Below are positions 33,464 through 46,146 of a stretch of DNA of 64,000 nt, in pieces. The notes below the pieces were generated by a model. The model did no database searches and was not told the origin of the DNA. It worked only from the letters and a program-made list of their open reading frames with translations. The stretch is from Edaphochlamys debaryana (Eukaryota; Chlorophyta; Chlorophyceae; Chlamydomonadales), in assembly GCA_016858145.1 (NCBI GenBank), contig JAEHOE010000008.1, positions 1,054,001-1,118,000 on the forward strand. The letters run 5' to 3'. A program made the translations under genes and the position numbers. The stretch's first letter is position 1. Every line of letters starts with the position of its first letter.

Positions 33464-36400
33464 ATGCCCTACATCAAGCAGATCGAGAGGTCAGCGATAG
33501 GGGCTTTCTGCCCCCACGCGCCCTTTCTTGCGGCGGGCACGGTCGCGGGTGCCATCGACATCAGCTTCTCCACCTCGTCGGTGCTCGAGGTGGGAGCCAG
33601 CCCCGGGGCTCCAAGCTTAGTGGAGCTTCTTGGTTGAGGGTGATCAGGCGTTGCCGGACCTTTTGGAGCTCTTGGCGGTGTGGCGCACCCGCGATCATGG
33701 GCTGTTCGCGCCTGCAGGTTTTCCCCCTCGACTTTGCGAGCGGGTCGGAGGCTCTAGTGCCATGTGGAAGCATCGCGGCGCCCGAGCGCTTCAACAGGCT
33801 AGCCTGGGGCCAGCACCTGGCCGATCCGTCGTTTCCGCAGGTATGTTGCCCGTGCTGCAGCACCTGACCCTCAAACCTTGCGCTCATTTATACGATGATG
33901 CTTGCCTCGCAGCTGGGGCTGCTGGCTGGTGGTCTCGCAGACGGCTCGGTGTGCCTCTGGGACCCGAGCATCCTGCTCGATCCCAGCGCCAAGGAGCAGC
34001 ACCGCGTGCCGCTGCTAGCAAAGATGCAGAAGCACACGGGCGCGGTTAAGGGCCTCGAGTTCAACTCGTTCAGCCCCAACCTCCTGGCATCGGGTGCTGC
34101 GGACAGCGACCTGTGCATCTGGGACGTCGCAAAGCCAGCGACTCCCTCGTTGTACCCCGCACTGAAGGTGTGTTGAGGGGGTGACGAGGGGTTCACGGGA
34201 GGAAGCAGGCGGGTGGCGGGTTCGCTTGGTCCCCTCTGCCTACCTGAACCCTCCCCCCCCCCTCTGCTCTCTGCTCTGGGACTTCAAACGCTGCGCAGGG
34301 CGGAGCGGGAGCACCTGGGCAGGCCGTGGGGGGTGAGATCACCTACCTGGCATGGAACAAGAAGGTGCAGCACATCCTCGCGTCGTGCAGCACCAACGGC
34401 ACGACCGTGGTGTGGGACTTGAAGCGCCAGAAGCCGGTCATCAGCTTCCGCGACCCCAACAGGTACAGGACCACGCTGAGGGTTGCCCATGATCAGCCGT
34501 TGTTGACAGGGCAACGCTTGGACTCCCATCAGCACGAGCAGGCATGAAGAGCGTGGCACCAACAGGCAGCCAGCGGCTCATAGCCGATGGAGCGCTCAGC
34601 GTGCAAGCCGGCTCTGCCTGACCCCCATCGTGCCCTTCTCGCACCGCAGCCAGCGGCGCGCCTCGGCCATTCAGTGGAACCCGGACATCGCCACGCAGCT
34701 CATCGTGGCGTCGGACGACGACCGCTCGCCCACGCTGCAGATGTGGGACCTGCGCAACAGCGTGTCGCCGCTGAAGGAGTTCGTGGGCCACCACAAGGTG
34801 GAGCCGGCGGGGGCGAGGACTGGGTCGGGTGGACGGGCTGGAACTGCGGCTGGGGCCACATTGAAGGGCGGGGCATCTAAGGGGCGCGCCAACAGGCTGG
34901 TTGCGTGCATGGCGGCCATGGGATGCCACTAAACAGGTTACGGCCGGCGATCCTGGCGCAGGGCGTGCTGAGCATGGCGTGGTCGCCGCACGACTCGTCT
35001 CTGCTGCTGAGCAGCGGCAAGGACAACCGCACCATCTGCTGGGACGTGCACTCGGGCGACATCGTGTGCGAGTTCAGCGCCGCGAACTGGAACTTCGACG
35101 TGCAGGTGCGTGCGGGGCGAGCTCTGCAAGGCGGATGGAACCTTTGGGCTGGAGTGGCACGTGGGAGCATGGCTCCAACTGCCTGGGGCCTGGGGCAGGT
35201 CTGGGCTTCCCCTTTACTAGATTGGCGCAGGCGCTGGACCCGCGTCCGATCAGGGCCAGCGCCTTGCACGCCCGGTGGACTGTTCGCCGTGTAATTGCCT
35301 TGCGTTCGCTGACTGGCATGACTCCATCTTCCCACTCTCTGCGCCTGTGCAGTGGAGCCCCACGATCCCGGGCATCTTCGCCACCTCGTCCTTTGACGGC
35401 AAGCTGGGCGTGTGCAACCTCGCCAACTGCACGGGCTCGAAGGTCACGGAGACCGTGAACGCGGACTTCACGGTCACGCACTCGGTGGTGGGGGATGCCA
35501 CGCCGCTGGCCAAGGCGCCCGCCTGGATGAAGCGGCCCGTGGGCGCCACCTTCGGCTTCGGCGGCCGCCTGGTGTCCTTCACCACCAACCGCACCCAGCA
35601 CACGGACCCCGCCACCGGGGCCATCCGCGTGCAGGACAGCGCCGTGCTGTCGGTCAAGCAGGTGCGCCTGCTCGCTCCTGTGCTACCCGCCAAGGGCCAG
35701 CTGCAAGCAGCACAGCCTTTGCCTCATCGTGCCTTGGCCAGAGCTGTCAGTCCCAAACTTGGCCGACGTGCTCGTTCTACAGTCTCGCGCGCTCAGCACA
35801 GGCCAGGCGCTCTCTAGTGGGGAGGCGGCGGCAGGGGCTGATTCGCTACCTGTGGCCCATCTTTCGTGCCCAGGTGGTGACGGAGACGGAGCTGGTGACG
35901 CGGTCGGAGGGCTTCGAGGCGGCCATCCAGGGTGGCAACCTGCAGACGCTGCGGGAGTACTGCAACAACAAGCGGGCCGCGCTGGCAGTGGAGGGCGCGC
36001 CGGAGACGCCCGAGTCCAAGCAGGAGGCGGAGACCTGGTCTTTCCTGTCGGTGCTGTTCGAGGGCGACGATGCGCGGCGCGTGCTGCTGCAGACGCTGGG
36101 CTTCAAGGACCTGCCTGCGCGCGAGGGCTCGGTGCAGCCCGGGGAGAACGGCGTGGACGCGGCGGCCGCGGGCGTGGAGGGCCTGAGCCTGCAGGGCGCG
36201 GACGGTGAGCTGGGCAGCCCGTGGGCGGGCACCACATGGTGACACGGGCAGGCGGCCCTTCATGCGTAACTTGACAGCTCAGGGACTGGCTAACCTGGCC
36301 CCTTGAGCTGTGCCAGCTAGTGCCCTGATGATCCTGGGCCCTTGATTGTGTACGCTCCGCAGGCGTTCCGCGGCTGGAGGTGCCCGGCGCCTCGGCGGGC

Positions 36401-39400
36401 GGTGCCCCCCCGCAGCCCAGCCCCAACCAGCTGCTGGGGCAGGACGACCCCGACTTCTTCGACAAGCTGGAGGACTCGGACGTGCTGCTGGGCGCACCGG
36501 CGCCCGCCGCGCAGGCGCCTGAGCCCGACCTGGGCGCCGTGCAGCCGCTCAACGCCGGTGCCATGGACGCCATGGCCAAGGAGGCGGGTGAGCAAGCCCG
36601 GCGGCAGCGGGGGCTACGACGGGCCGCCCTGGCACGGAGCCGGGGAACCTGCAGTAGAGTTTTAGGGGCCTCCTGCGGGCTGGTTGGGCGCGGTCTGGGG
36701 GCTGAAACCAGGGTGAGTGTTGACTGCGGGGTTGTCTCCGCCTGCAGGCAAGGCCGGCGCTGACGGCCACTCGCACGCGCCGGGCCACGTGCCGGGCGGC
36801 GAGATGGAGTCGGAGATCGTCAAGGCGCTGACCGTGGGCTGCTACGCCACGGCCGTGGAGCACTGCCTGACCGTGCACCGCTACGCGGACGCGCTGCTCA
36901 TCGCCAACACGGCCGGCCGCGACCTGTACCAGCGCACCATGCACAAGTACATGCAGAAGTGCCCGCACCCGTACCAGGTGCGGCGGCGGCGGGTTGGGTT
37001 ACAAGAATCGCTAACGCAAGGGTCAGGGGCCACGAAGGCGAGGCGCTGGGGCGTGAGCCAAGTTCTGGGCCGTGAGCCAAGCTCTGGGCTGCTGTCATGG
37101 TTCTGGAGGGTCCTTTTCCAACCGTGTTGCGTCCTGCCCGCAGGCCATCATCCGCGCCAACCTGGAGGGCGACTACAGCGCCCTCATCCGCACGCGGCCT
37201 GTGGGGCAGTGGCGCGAGACGCTGGCCATGCTGGTCACCTACACGGACCGGGACAAGTTCCGCGGCCTCGCGGACACGCTCGCCAGCCGCCTCGCGCAGG
37301 TGCGGCGGGGATGACCTCACGTAGGGCACACCTCCAGTTGGGCTGGTCCGCTTGCGCGCGCCTGCGCTAAGCCTTCAGCATCTTGCTCAGATTGAGGCTC
37401 TGCAGCTTACCCCTCAGCTTGCACGATGGCTCAGTCCCTGTCGCGGCCGTTTCCCTCCGCAGGCCAGCATGCACCACGAGGCGTCGCTGTGCTGGGTTTG
37501 CGGCGGCCACACGGACCAGGCGGTGTCGTACTGGGCGCGGAACTGCACCGGCGCATCCAGCATGACCGTCGAGGTCCTGCAGGTGAGCCGACGGGCTGGG
37601 CTACAGTGCATTAGTAGTCAGCTGTCGAGCCACTGCTCCTGCAGCCATCAATGTTACTGATACAGTGATACAGGCTTCTGCCAGTCCCAATCCTGCGACC
37701 AACCCCTATCCGTTCTGCTTCGTCACTCCGCAGAACGTGATCGAGAAGGCGGTGGTGATGGGCATGGCGCCGGGCGTGTCGAGCACCTCCTCCTCGCCGG
37801 ACGGTGTCAACAAGGCCTCGCAGTCGCTGTCGGAGCTGGTGACGGCCTACGCCTCGCTTCTGGCCTCCAACGGCCGCATGGCCACCGCCCTCGACTACCT
37901 GGAGCACGTGCCCGGCGAGGTGGGCCTGAGCTATGCTCTCCACGGGTTGCACCGTCCGCTTCCTTGATGCCTCTCTACGGTGGTGCGGTTATCGGTGTCC
38001 TGCGAAGTTTGTATTGACGCCTCCTGTTGTATGCGTGCCACTCTGTACGCAGGCGTCCACCACAGTGGCGGTGCTGAAGGACCGCATCTACCGGTCGGGC
38101 GTGGCGGAGCTGCCGCCGGGCGTGCACCCGCCGCCCTTCCCCTTCGTGCGGGACGAGCTCGTGCCCACAGCGGACGAGAAGGTAGGCTGTCTGAGCTGTC
38201 ACCCGCCGGTGGTGCCAGGTGTATCCTTGGAGGAGGGCTCACAGCCGGGAACACTGAAGCCTGAACTGAGGGCACGGGATTCAAGTCTGACTCTTGGTTG
38301 CATCGGTGCGTGTGCGCAGGCGAACGCTGCCGCGGCGAACGCGTACGGCCAGTACGGGCAAGGCTACGGCCAGGCGGCTGCGGCGACCAACGCCTACGGC
38401 CAGTACGGTCAGCAGCAGGCGCAGCAGACGCAGCAGCAGCAGGCGTACAACGCTGCCCAGCAGCAGTACACCAAGACGCAACAGCCGTACAACGCGACCG
38501 CGGGCTACGGGCAAGCGCAGGCCGGGCAATACGGCCAGCAGCAGGCGCAGACCTACAACACGGCACCGCAGGCGGCCACGGCGCCCTCGCCCTACGCCCA
38601 ACAACAGGCGGCGAACCCCTACGCGCAGGCCCAGCAGGCGCAGCAGCAGCAGCAGCAGGCGAACGCCTACTCGCAGTACAACCAGTACCAGGCGCAGCAG
38701 CAAAACGCCTACCAGCCCGCCGCGCAGCAGCAACAGAACGCCTACCAGCCGGTGGCCCAGCAGCAGCAGAGCGCCTACCAGCCCTCTGCACCGCAGCAAA
38801 ATGCCTACCAGGCGCCGCGGCCCGCCGCCCCCACTGCGCCGGCGCCCGCGCCCTTCACGCCCACCTCCGTGGCCGCGCCCGTGGTGCCGCAGCAGCAGCA
38901 GGTCCAGGCGCCGCCGGCGCCGCCGCCCGCGCCAGTGCAGCAGAACGCGTACGCGCCGGCCGTCAACCCCACGTCCTTCGTGCCCCAGTCGGTGGCGCCG
39001 CCCCCAGCGCCTTCGCACGCCGCCCCCGCGGCCCCCCAGCCCAACTTCTTCATGCCAACGGCCCCCGTCGCTGCTCCCGTAGCGCAGATGCCGTCAACCG
39101 GCAGCGGCAGCTTCGGCGGTGCGCCGCCGCCGCCCGCACCTCCGCCCGGCAGCATGATGGCGGCGCCGACCTCCCAGAAGGCCATGGCGCCGCCGCCGCC
39201 CCCGGGCCCGCCCGCCAACATCTCGGTTACCACCGCTGACACCAGCAACGTGGCTCCCGAGCTGCGGCCCGTCATCGCGTCCCTCACCAACCTCTACAAC
39301 ACCTGCATGCCCCTGGCCAACAACCCAGGTGCGGCAGCTGCCCATCGGCCCGCCAGGCCTCCTGCCTTGCCTTCTTCACACCTTTCTACTTCCTGCGGTG

Positions 39401-39743
39401 AACGCAACTCAACCCTGTGTGCCTGATCTTTGCCATGCCTAGTTTGCTTCCTGAGCTACCGTCCTGACTTTTTACAATCTTTGTACCTTCGCCGTACGCA
39501 GCCAAGAAGCGCGAGATGGACGACAACACGAAGAAGATTGGGCAGCTGTTCTGGCGGCTCAACACGGGCGAGGTCAGCGCCAGCGTGGTGCCCAAGCTGC
39601 AGCAGCTGTGCGCGGCCATCGACCAGGGCGACTGGCAGACGGCCAACCACATCCAGGTGCAGATGACCACCACGGACTGGGACGAGTGCGGCTTCTGGCT
39701 GGGCGCCGTCAAGCGCATGATCAAGCTCCGGCAGACGTCCTAA
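33464..39743 (+). CDS. SEC31: COPII coat subunit SEC31
   Basis: Sixteen exons: 33464-33589, 33718-33840, 33913-34167, 34299-34462, 34650-34797, 34962-35105, 35353-35661, 35874-36204, 36363-36587, 36748-36977, 37144-37299, 37463-37582, 37734-37919, 38053-38181, 38320-39328 and 39502-39743. Phases close to 1,298 residues, near the usual size. SEC31 with SEC13 forms the outer cage of ER-to-Golgi vesicles. Residues 1-423 form the WD40 propeller, with typical pieces [57 protein letters not shown] and [19 protein letters not shown]. The alpha-solenoid follows ([53 protein letters not shown]). Residues 883-1218 are disordered: first Gln/Tyr/Ala-rich with YGQ and NAYQ units, then Pro-rich. The last 80 residues are the conserved C-terminal domain ([32 protein letters not shown]). 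A split [18 protein letters not shown] segment also fits the family. Confidence 0.96.
38330..38820 (+). repeat. Gln/Tyr/Ala-rich repeat segment in SEC31
   Basis: DNA made mostly of CAG and TAC/GCC codons, encoding [21 protein letters not shown] and NAYQP(A/V)AQQQQ-type units. It lies at the start of the SEC31 linker. The repeats are degenerate at the protein level, so the segment is not a recent simple expansion. Confidence 0.85.
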
Positions 39744-40876
39744 GCGCGGGCAGGGAAAGGGCTGGGGGTTTGGGGCCGCAGTACGTGGGAAGGGGTTGTA
39801 GGGGGGATGTGTGCGGGGCGTATTCGGTACCAGCATGGGGGTTGCGGAGAGTGACGCGTGGCTGGTTGGCGGGCGGGCATGAGTCATGCGTGTGTGTGGA
39901 GGGCGCGGATATATGCGCGCATAGAAGCGTTTTGGGGGCGTATGGCGTGAAGGGGCCGAGTGAATGGGGCCACGGGGTTTGTGACGGCGCCACTGAGGTG
40001 GGGTCTTCGGGTAGGCTGTAAGGTCCAAGGCCTATACAGAATCGGAGCGTGGTCGTTGGAACGCGGAGGCGTATGAGCGCTAGCGAGAGCGCAGCAGGGT
40101 TTCGGGTCGGATGAGGTCAAGAGGTACACCGCGGTTGCTTGAGCTAGACGGATGGGCAGAGAGGAGACTGCTTGTAACCGACGCTTGTTGGGTGGAAGCC
40201 TGTTGCCAGCCTGCCCCTGGCGCCTTCCGTCAAACACGAGCACAGACTGCACAGCACTTTCGCTACTGAAGGCGTCTGCGAAAGGCTGCTGAAGCAGCAG
40301 GCTTCAAGCAGGGGCGCCACCCCCGGCACACCGACGCAGGAAGTGCCCCGCCCCACCAAGCGTGCGGGGCTGCAGCCTGAAGCCGTGAAGGCCAAGCGCG
40401 TGTCTGCACCAGGAGCTCGCGTTGACACAGCTCAGCACAAGGAAGGGAAAGGGGTGCATAAGTCTGTTGCTGCAGGCGGGCGGGAGGAAAGTCGGAGAGG
40501 GGCGAGGGGGGAGAGGAAAATTTTGCGTGCCAGCGTCGTACAACAATGGCGCAGGATCTGCCCAGTCGCGACACGCGTTCTGACGCCCTAGCAGCTCGCT
40601 AACCTTGCAAACGATTAGCTGCTATTGAACGGCACTGTTCAGAGGTGATAGGGCGAGGCAGCGACTGAGACCAGGTGCCAACGATGGCTCAGCTGCGCTA
40701 GGACGCCCGCTTATGTGCGCTAATGATAAGGGCTATGACGTAGATGCTCGCTGATCAGGAGAAGCGCGTCGGATGCTTCTACCGGCTTGCCGGGGCTCGG
40801 GGCTCCTTGCGCCTGCAAAGCGAGCAGGTGCGCTGCCCGGAGACTCGTTTGCCTGCCTCCAAGCTAGCGCACTCGG
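39744..40876. other. Gene-free stretch between SEC31 and mTERF
   Basis: The left part is the likely SEC31 3' untranslated region ending near the TGTAA at 40017. The rest should hold the mTERF promoter. Reading frames on the minus strand at 40144-40574 have no recognisable domain. Confidence 0.5.
40017..40021 (+). terminator. Candidate TGTAA polyadenylation signal
   Basis: TGTAA on the plus strand 274 bases past the SEC31 stop codon, within the usual range for algal 3' untranslated regions. Confidence 0.5.
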
Positions 40877-43800
40877 ATGATCTGGAGTTCGGCCCTCGGG
40901 CAACCTTCGTCGTGCCCAATGCTTGAGCATCGCGTGTGGGGCCTCGCCACAGGTCGGACGCACCTGCACTGTACTGTAGCAAGGAACGTGCTGCTGGTGC
41001 CGCCAGCGCTGGCAGATGGAGCTCTTTGGGCGGAGGCGCCCTGCGCAGAGCCCGTGCGGCCTGCACCGGCACCAAATGGGCATGCGGCAACCCCTGAAAA
41101 GCCCAACGCTGGTGCGCAGAAGGCGATGCGGGAATGGGCAGCTGCTGGGCGCGGTCTGCCGCTGCAGAATGGCCCCTTTTAGCGAAATGGCCCTTGAGTT
41201 GGGCGTCGCGGGCGCCCGAGGTTGCACAGCGGGCTTAAGAACAGCATCTTCGGGCGGTTGGGGGTCTCCTGCCGTTCGTTGGGGCTTGACCCATACGCGC
41301 CCGAGCCCCACGTTCCTCGCCAGCACGCGCTTTACCTCCTGCCACCCCTCCGTCTCCCGCCTTCCCTCTCTGCTACAGGGCGCGTGACTCCCACCAAGCT
41401 CTCGGCGCTCTCAACGGTGCTGAGGCTTCCTGTGACGCGGGTGGAGACGCTCCTGCAGTCCAGTCCGCCAGCAGTGCGCCAGCTGTCGCCAGAGGACGTG
41501 GCGGCCCGCCTGTCCGACCTGAGCGCCACGCTTGGGATCAGCCCCAAGCAGGCTGCCTTCATGGTCTCCAAGCAGCCCGCCTGCCTGCTGCTCACGCCCC
41601 TAGACAGGCTCTCCACCAAAGTGGATGAGCTGGCGTCAGCCCTTGGCGTGCCCCGCGGCGCCGTCATCCGGGCAGCCCTCACCATCCCCTCCATCCTAGC
41701 TCGCACCACGGAAGCCGTCGTCTCGCGGGTGAAGGCGTACGGCACTCTGCTCCGCTGCGGCCCCGTGGACGTGCTCCACGTGATGGCCCGGGGGCCGGAG
41801 TACCTGACGGACACGCCCTCCTCCGTCAAGGCCCGCATGGTGGCGCTGGGCTGCGTGCTGCGGCGGCCGCGCTGCACGATCGCGGCCATGCTGCAGGCGC
41901 GGCCGGACCTGGTCTTCATGGCCCCCCGGGTCATGAACACCAAGGTCAACGGCATCATGTGCATCCTGAACAAGGAGAAGCGGCACGTGGTGACGCTGGT
42001 GGTCCGGCACCCCGCGCTGCTGCGCTGCGACCTCAACAACGTGCGGGCCGTGTTCGAGGGGCTGCAGAGCATGCTGCGCAAGAAGGAGGGCTTCGCGTAC
42101 GCCATGGTATGCCACGCGCCGCGCCTGCTGCTCATGACCCCGCGGGGGCTGCACCAGCGCGCGTCGGCGCTGCGGCGGTGCCTGGCGGCCAGCCCCGAGT
42201 GGGCCGAGGAGTTCGCGCAGCTGCGGCCGCCCCACGTGGCGCAGCTCCTGCTCAACCGCCAGGGCTCCCTGAGCTCCATGATGTACCTGTCGGAACGGCG
42301 GCGCGCGGGCCGGGTGTCGCTGGCACGGTTGCTGGAGGAGGAGCAGGCAGCGGCGCTGGGGGAGGCGTGGCCGGATTTCCTTACGTGGATGGAGCGGCGG
42401 CAGCGGGTGATGGAGCAGCGGGCGCAGCAGCGGCAAGCAGCGGAGGCGCGGAGCTCGGCGCTGGCGGCGGGGCTGAGTCCGGCGGCAGCTGCCGCAGCGG
42501 CGACGGCAGCTGTCGTGGGATCCTCGGTCTGGGCGGGGAGGCAGGGGCTGCATCCTCATCCTCAGCAGCGCCCGGGCCCGTCGCACGCCTCATTGGCGGC
42601 TTCCCCGCTAGCCTCTCAAGCCCTGTCGCCGGTAAGCTCAGAGTCCCACGCGGACTGGCAGGCCAACGGGGCTGCAGCCGCCGCGTCCGCTGGGGCTAGC
42701 GGGCACGTGCTCGCGGCGGATGCGCACGCCGCCGTTGGGCCGTCGGCAGCGTCGGCGGCTCAGGTACAGCACAGCGCGCGCCAGCTTTCCGACGCCACGG
42801 CGTCGGCCTCGTCCTCCGGTAGCTATAGCATTAGCGGCAACGGCACTAGCAGCAGTAGCAGGAGTGGTGGCACGGACCCGGCTAGCTCGAGCGGCTCGTC
42901 GCCCGAGCGAAACGACTCGGCAGCAGCAGACGCGGAGGCCTCGGCCGGGACCCCACAGCGCTCCCAGCAACAGGAAGCGTCGACGTCCGGGCGGCAGCTC
43001 TCGTGGCTGCAGTTGCAGGCGGAGTACCGGCGGACGTTGCTGCGGGCGCGGGGGGATGCAGCGGGGGCAGCGGCGAAGGATGGGCGGCAGGGGCGGCGCA
43101 CGGCGCGAAACGTGGCGCGGGCTAGCGGAATAACAGCCGCACCGGGATTCCGAGGGCGGACAGCAGCCACGGCGAAGCGGAGAGGGGCAGTAAGCTCGTC
43201 CGGAGGAGCGGCGCCGTTGCCGTCGCCGTCAACAACCGCCCCCGGTTCGTCAGCCGGCGGCCCTCGGGCATCCCCTTTCGCCAACGGCGCCAGGCGCCGC
43301 TTCTCCAGGACGCAGCCGCTCACGCACTCGCCCAGGTCGGCGGCCGACGCTGACGCAGCGCAGTTGATCGGGGCCACGCAGCACGCTTCCGTGTCGCTGC
43401 CGCCGCTGCCGGCGTTCCGGGCGAACGGCCACGCAGCGGCTCCAAGCCACCACCTGCCGACGCCTCCAGGGGCCGGCGAGGTGCCGGCCCACCTGCTGGG
43501 CGGGCTGCGGCTGCCGGTCGATGGCAGCGACGTCCTGGGAGGGGCAAACGGGAACGGCGGGGCGGATCCGGTCAGCCACAGCTTGCCTTCGCTAGAGCAC
43601 GCCGTCCACCGGCCAGCCCATGGGGAGGCTTTCGACGACCCCACCGTCCTCAGCAATCAGGCTCTTCCCATGTGGCTCCACCACGTGCACGGGGCCAACG
43701 GGAACGGGGCCAACGGGAACGGAGCTAACGGCAGCGGGGCGAACGGCAACGGCGCAAATGGGAGGGCTAGCAACGGAGCTGCCAGAGCGAGCCCCTTCGC

Positions 43801-44137
43801 GGGCACAGCAGCGGAGCGAGGGCGGCAGCGCAGCCACGAGGCCCAGGCCTTCCCGTCCGCTGCCGCCACCATCGTCGCGCGGCAGCAGTTTGCGAGGGGC
43901 CACGATGCGGCGGTCGGCGAGGAGGGCCATGGGCTCGACGGGCAGCACGGCGACAGCGTAGTGGTACTAGGTGGGGACGGGGCAATGCATGAAATTGGCG
44001 CGGGTGCACGGCAGCGGCGGGGGGCGTCCATGCCGGGGCAAGAGGGCGATAGGCAGTGCTCAGGACTCGGGCAGGGGCAAGGGCAGGCGCAGGGGCAGAA
44101 GCTCGAGCCAGCACTGGGGGCCGCCGCCCCACGGTAG
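40877..44137 (+). CDS. mTERF-family organelle protein with long disordered tail
   Basis: Modelled as two exons, 40877-41111 and 41379-44137, giving 997 residues. The second exon is firm. The first is inferred from a donor (GCTG|GTGCGC) whose phase fits the acceptor at 41378; other first exons are possible. Residues about 80-380 contain repeated mTERF helices (VTRVETLLQSSPPAVRQLS, LGISPKQAAFMVSKQPACLL, LTIPSILARTTEAVVSRV, MLQARPDLVFMAPRVMNTKV, VVRHPALLRCDLNNV), with the family's Leu and Pro pattern. mTERF proteins bind nucleic acid in mitochondria or chloroplasts and act in transcription, splicing or ribosome assembly; which organelle is not clear. After about residue 400 a tail of some 600 residues is rich in Ser, Ala, Gly, Asn and Arg, including GANGNGANGNGANGSGANGN. 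Most mTERF proteins lack such a tail. No internal intron is needed across 2.7 kb, unlike the neighbours. Confidence 0.85.
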
Positions 44138-44433
44138 TCCATATGTTAGAGCTAATCTGGCATCTAGTTAGACCTCTGATCTGGGTTGGCGGCGATTGTG
44201 TGGACATCTGAGACCCGCGCTGCGGGCCTAGCTGAGCGCTTGAGAGAGGCTACTTTCCTCGGCCGATGCCGATGACGGGCATGCATACGTTGGTCTGGGG
44301 GCAAGAGCATGTGGAACGCTCGTCAGCAGCGGTACGCCGAGGCCAGTGGCAGCGGTGCGCGGGACTGAGAAGAATATGTGCGTGGAGAGGGAAGCGTTTG
44401 TTGTGTGAGTGGCGAGCCGCTGGCAGCAGGCGG

Positions 44434-44438
44434 TGTAA
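44434..44438 (+). terminator. Candidate TGTAA polyadenylation signal
   Basis: TGTAA on the plus strand 297 bases past the mTERF stop codon. Orientation and distance fit. Confidence 0.5.
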
Positions 44439-45536
44439 CAGTACGCGGCGATCTCAGGTGCCTGGGCTCCTGTTTGAGCGGCCGACACGCTCCGGCCTCC
44501 GCAGCCCTTGACTGCGCACACTGAGGTCTGAGGACAGCGTTATTTCTTCAGCACTCGCTCCCATGCAGAGACGAGCCAAGCACCTTGACGTCACACGCAA
44601 TGGTTGGGGTGGCTGGATCCCACTTGAAATTTGCGGCACCGCTGGCACCAGGGGCCTGCCAGGGTCCAAATGAACTGCGCACGGATGCCCTGCGCCCGCC
44701 GGCCGCCGCTGCCTGCCGAGGGCTGCTTGGCGCCGCCTTTGACGCCTACGTAGACTTGACTGTTCACAATGTCAGGCTTCCATCAAGCCACTTAGCCAGC
44801 TGCGCTTTGCGAATGCGAAGGAGCGATGCCAAGGCGCGGTCCTGCGCAGAGATGGGGGATTAACGGGAGCAACGGGAGCTTGGCGGGCTGGGCACGGACC
44901 GCTCTGGCGGGCTGGGGACAACCGTGCCCCAGAGCCAGCGCTATTTGCTGCATGGCCACGACGCCTAGGCCAGGCCATGGACGGCGGAATTTTGTATTGG
45001 GAACTTGGGAGACAGCTGTAAATGCGAAGGAGCAATGTTCCAGCGCAGTCAGGCACGAAGCCCCAGAAGCGCCGGGGTCGGCGGGAGGCTCGGGGGGAAG
45101 CGTGCCGACCTGCAGGCGCCTACCCCACTCGTGTCTGCTCTAGAAGCGCCGGTATATCGTCTCTTCGTCATGAGCATAAGCGGCTATAAGGGCGCGACAC
45201 GGTTCATTGCCGCTGGCATGCCATTCGGCAGGTGCAAGCCGCGGGTCCTCGCACGCGAGCTGTATTGCACAGTGCACAGGCTCGCGACGTGAAGCAGCGA
45301 TTACAGTGGCTCCTCCGACTCCGGCTCCTCCACGGCTGCTGCTCCGCGCGGGCGCGAGCGGCAGCGGCGCGACACCGCGTCCTCCACGGGCTCATCGGCC
45401 CCGGCTTCCCAAGGCTTCCCCAGGCGGCTCGCGGCGGCAACGTCACGGCTTCCCTATGTCTCCACGTCTCCCGCGGCCACGGCTTCTGCGGCGCTCGCCG
45501 AGGATTCCAAGGCATCCAGACTCCGGTTCCGCTGAC

Positions 45537-45797
45537 TCCGGTTCCCCGGCTTCCTCCCGCACATCGGCTCGTTATGTCGCGCTTGTGGGCGGATGGTGCC
45601 CCTAGTGGTGTGGTGCTGGTCGCTGACCGTGGCTCCGATGATTCCCCGACTCCGGCTCCTGCGTCTCCGGTTCCCCGCTTTCCTCCCCGCGCATCGGCTC
45701 GTGGTGCAGCGCATGTGGGCGGATGGTGCCCCTAGCGGTGTGGTGCAGGTCGCTGACCGCTGGCTCCGATGATTCCCCGACTCCCGGCCCCTGCGTC
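45537..45797. repeat. Two tandem ~130-base repeats
   Basis: Copies at 45537-45665 (129 bases) and 45666-45797 (132 bases), both starting CTCCGGTTCCCCG and both containing GTGGGCGGATGGTGCCCCTAG and GTCGCTGACCG. A few substitutions and small indels separate them. A partial third start (CTCCGGTTCCCGTCTCCCGT) follows. The array ends about 350 bases before the kinesin start codon. Confidence 0.9.
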
Positions 45798-46146
45798 TCC
45801 GGTTCCCGTCTCCCGTCTCCGGTTCCCGTTTCCCTTCCATTCCTGGCTATCCTGACTATTCATCGTCCGCTCCCGAGCGTGATCGGGGCATGCAGTGTGC
45901 GGTCTGGTACCATCAGACCATTGCGAGCGGGTTGCGATCCCTCGCCACTGTAATTCTTGCTATACAGTGCTTAGACTTACCTGTAGCTATTCACACGCAG
46001 GTCAGGTCCGCCGCAAGTAGTCGACTTGGCACCCGCACATGTTGATGCTGCCCCAGCTCTGCTAGACCCTCCTGGTTCGCTTTTCGACCCGCTGCCGCGT
46101 CCCAGACACCTTGCCTAGGGCACTGTAGGGGGATCGCGGCAGCAAA

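Larger units (their letters stand above)
44138..46146. other. Gene-free stretch between mTERF and kinesin-II
   Basis: 2.0 kb without a supported gene. It has the mTERF candidate signal at 44434 and two tandem ~130-base repeats at 45537-45797. The 350 bases before the kinesin ATG are less GC-rich and probably hold its promoter. Confidence 0.5.

Noticed and set aside
38294..39239. Arg/Pro-rich and Ala/Gly-rich alternative frames across SEC31 exon 15
   Set aside because: They are shadows of the CAG-rich linker exon. Only the frame joining SEC31 exons 14 and 16 is splice-consistent.
40144..40574. Minus-strand open frames with Cys-rich segments
   Set aside because: No known zinc-finger spacing, no conserved motif, and no splice partner found.
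45200..45735. Plus-strand open frames upstream of kinesin-II
   Set aside because: They run through the tandem ~130-base repeats and do not join the kinesin frame; the kinesin N-terminus is complete at 46147.
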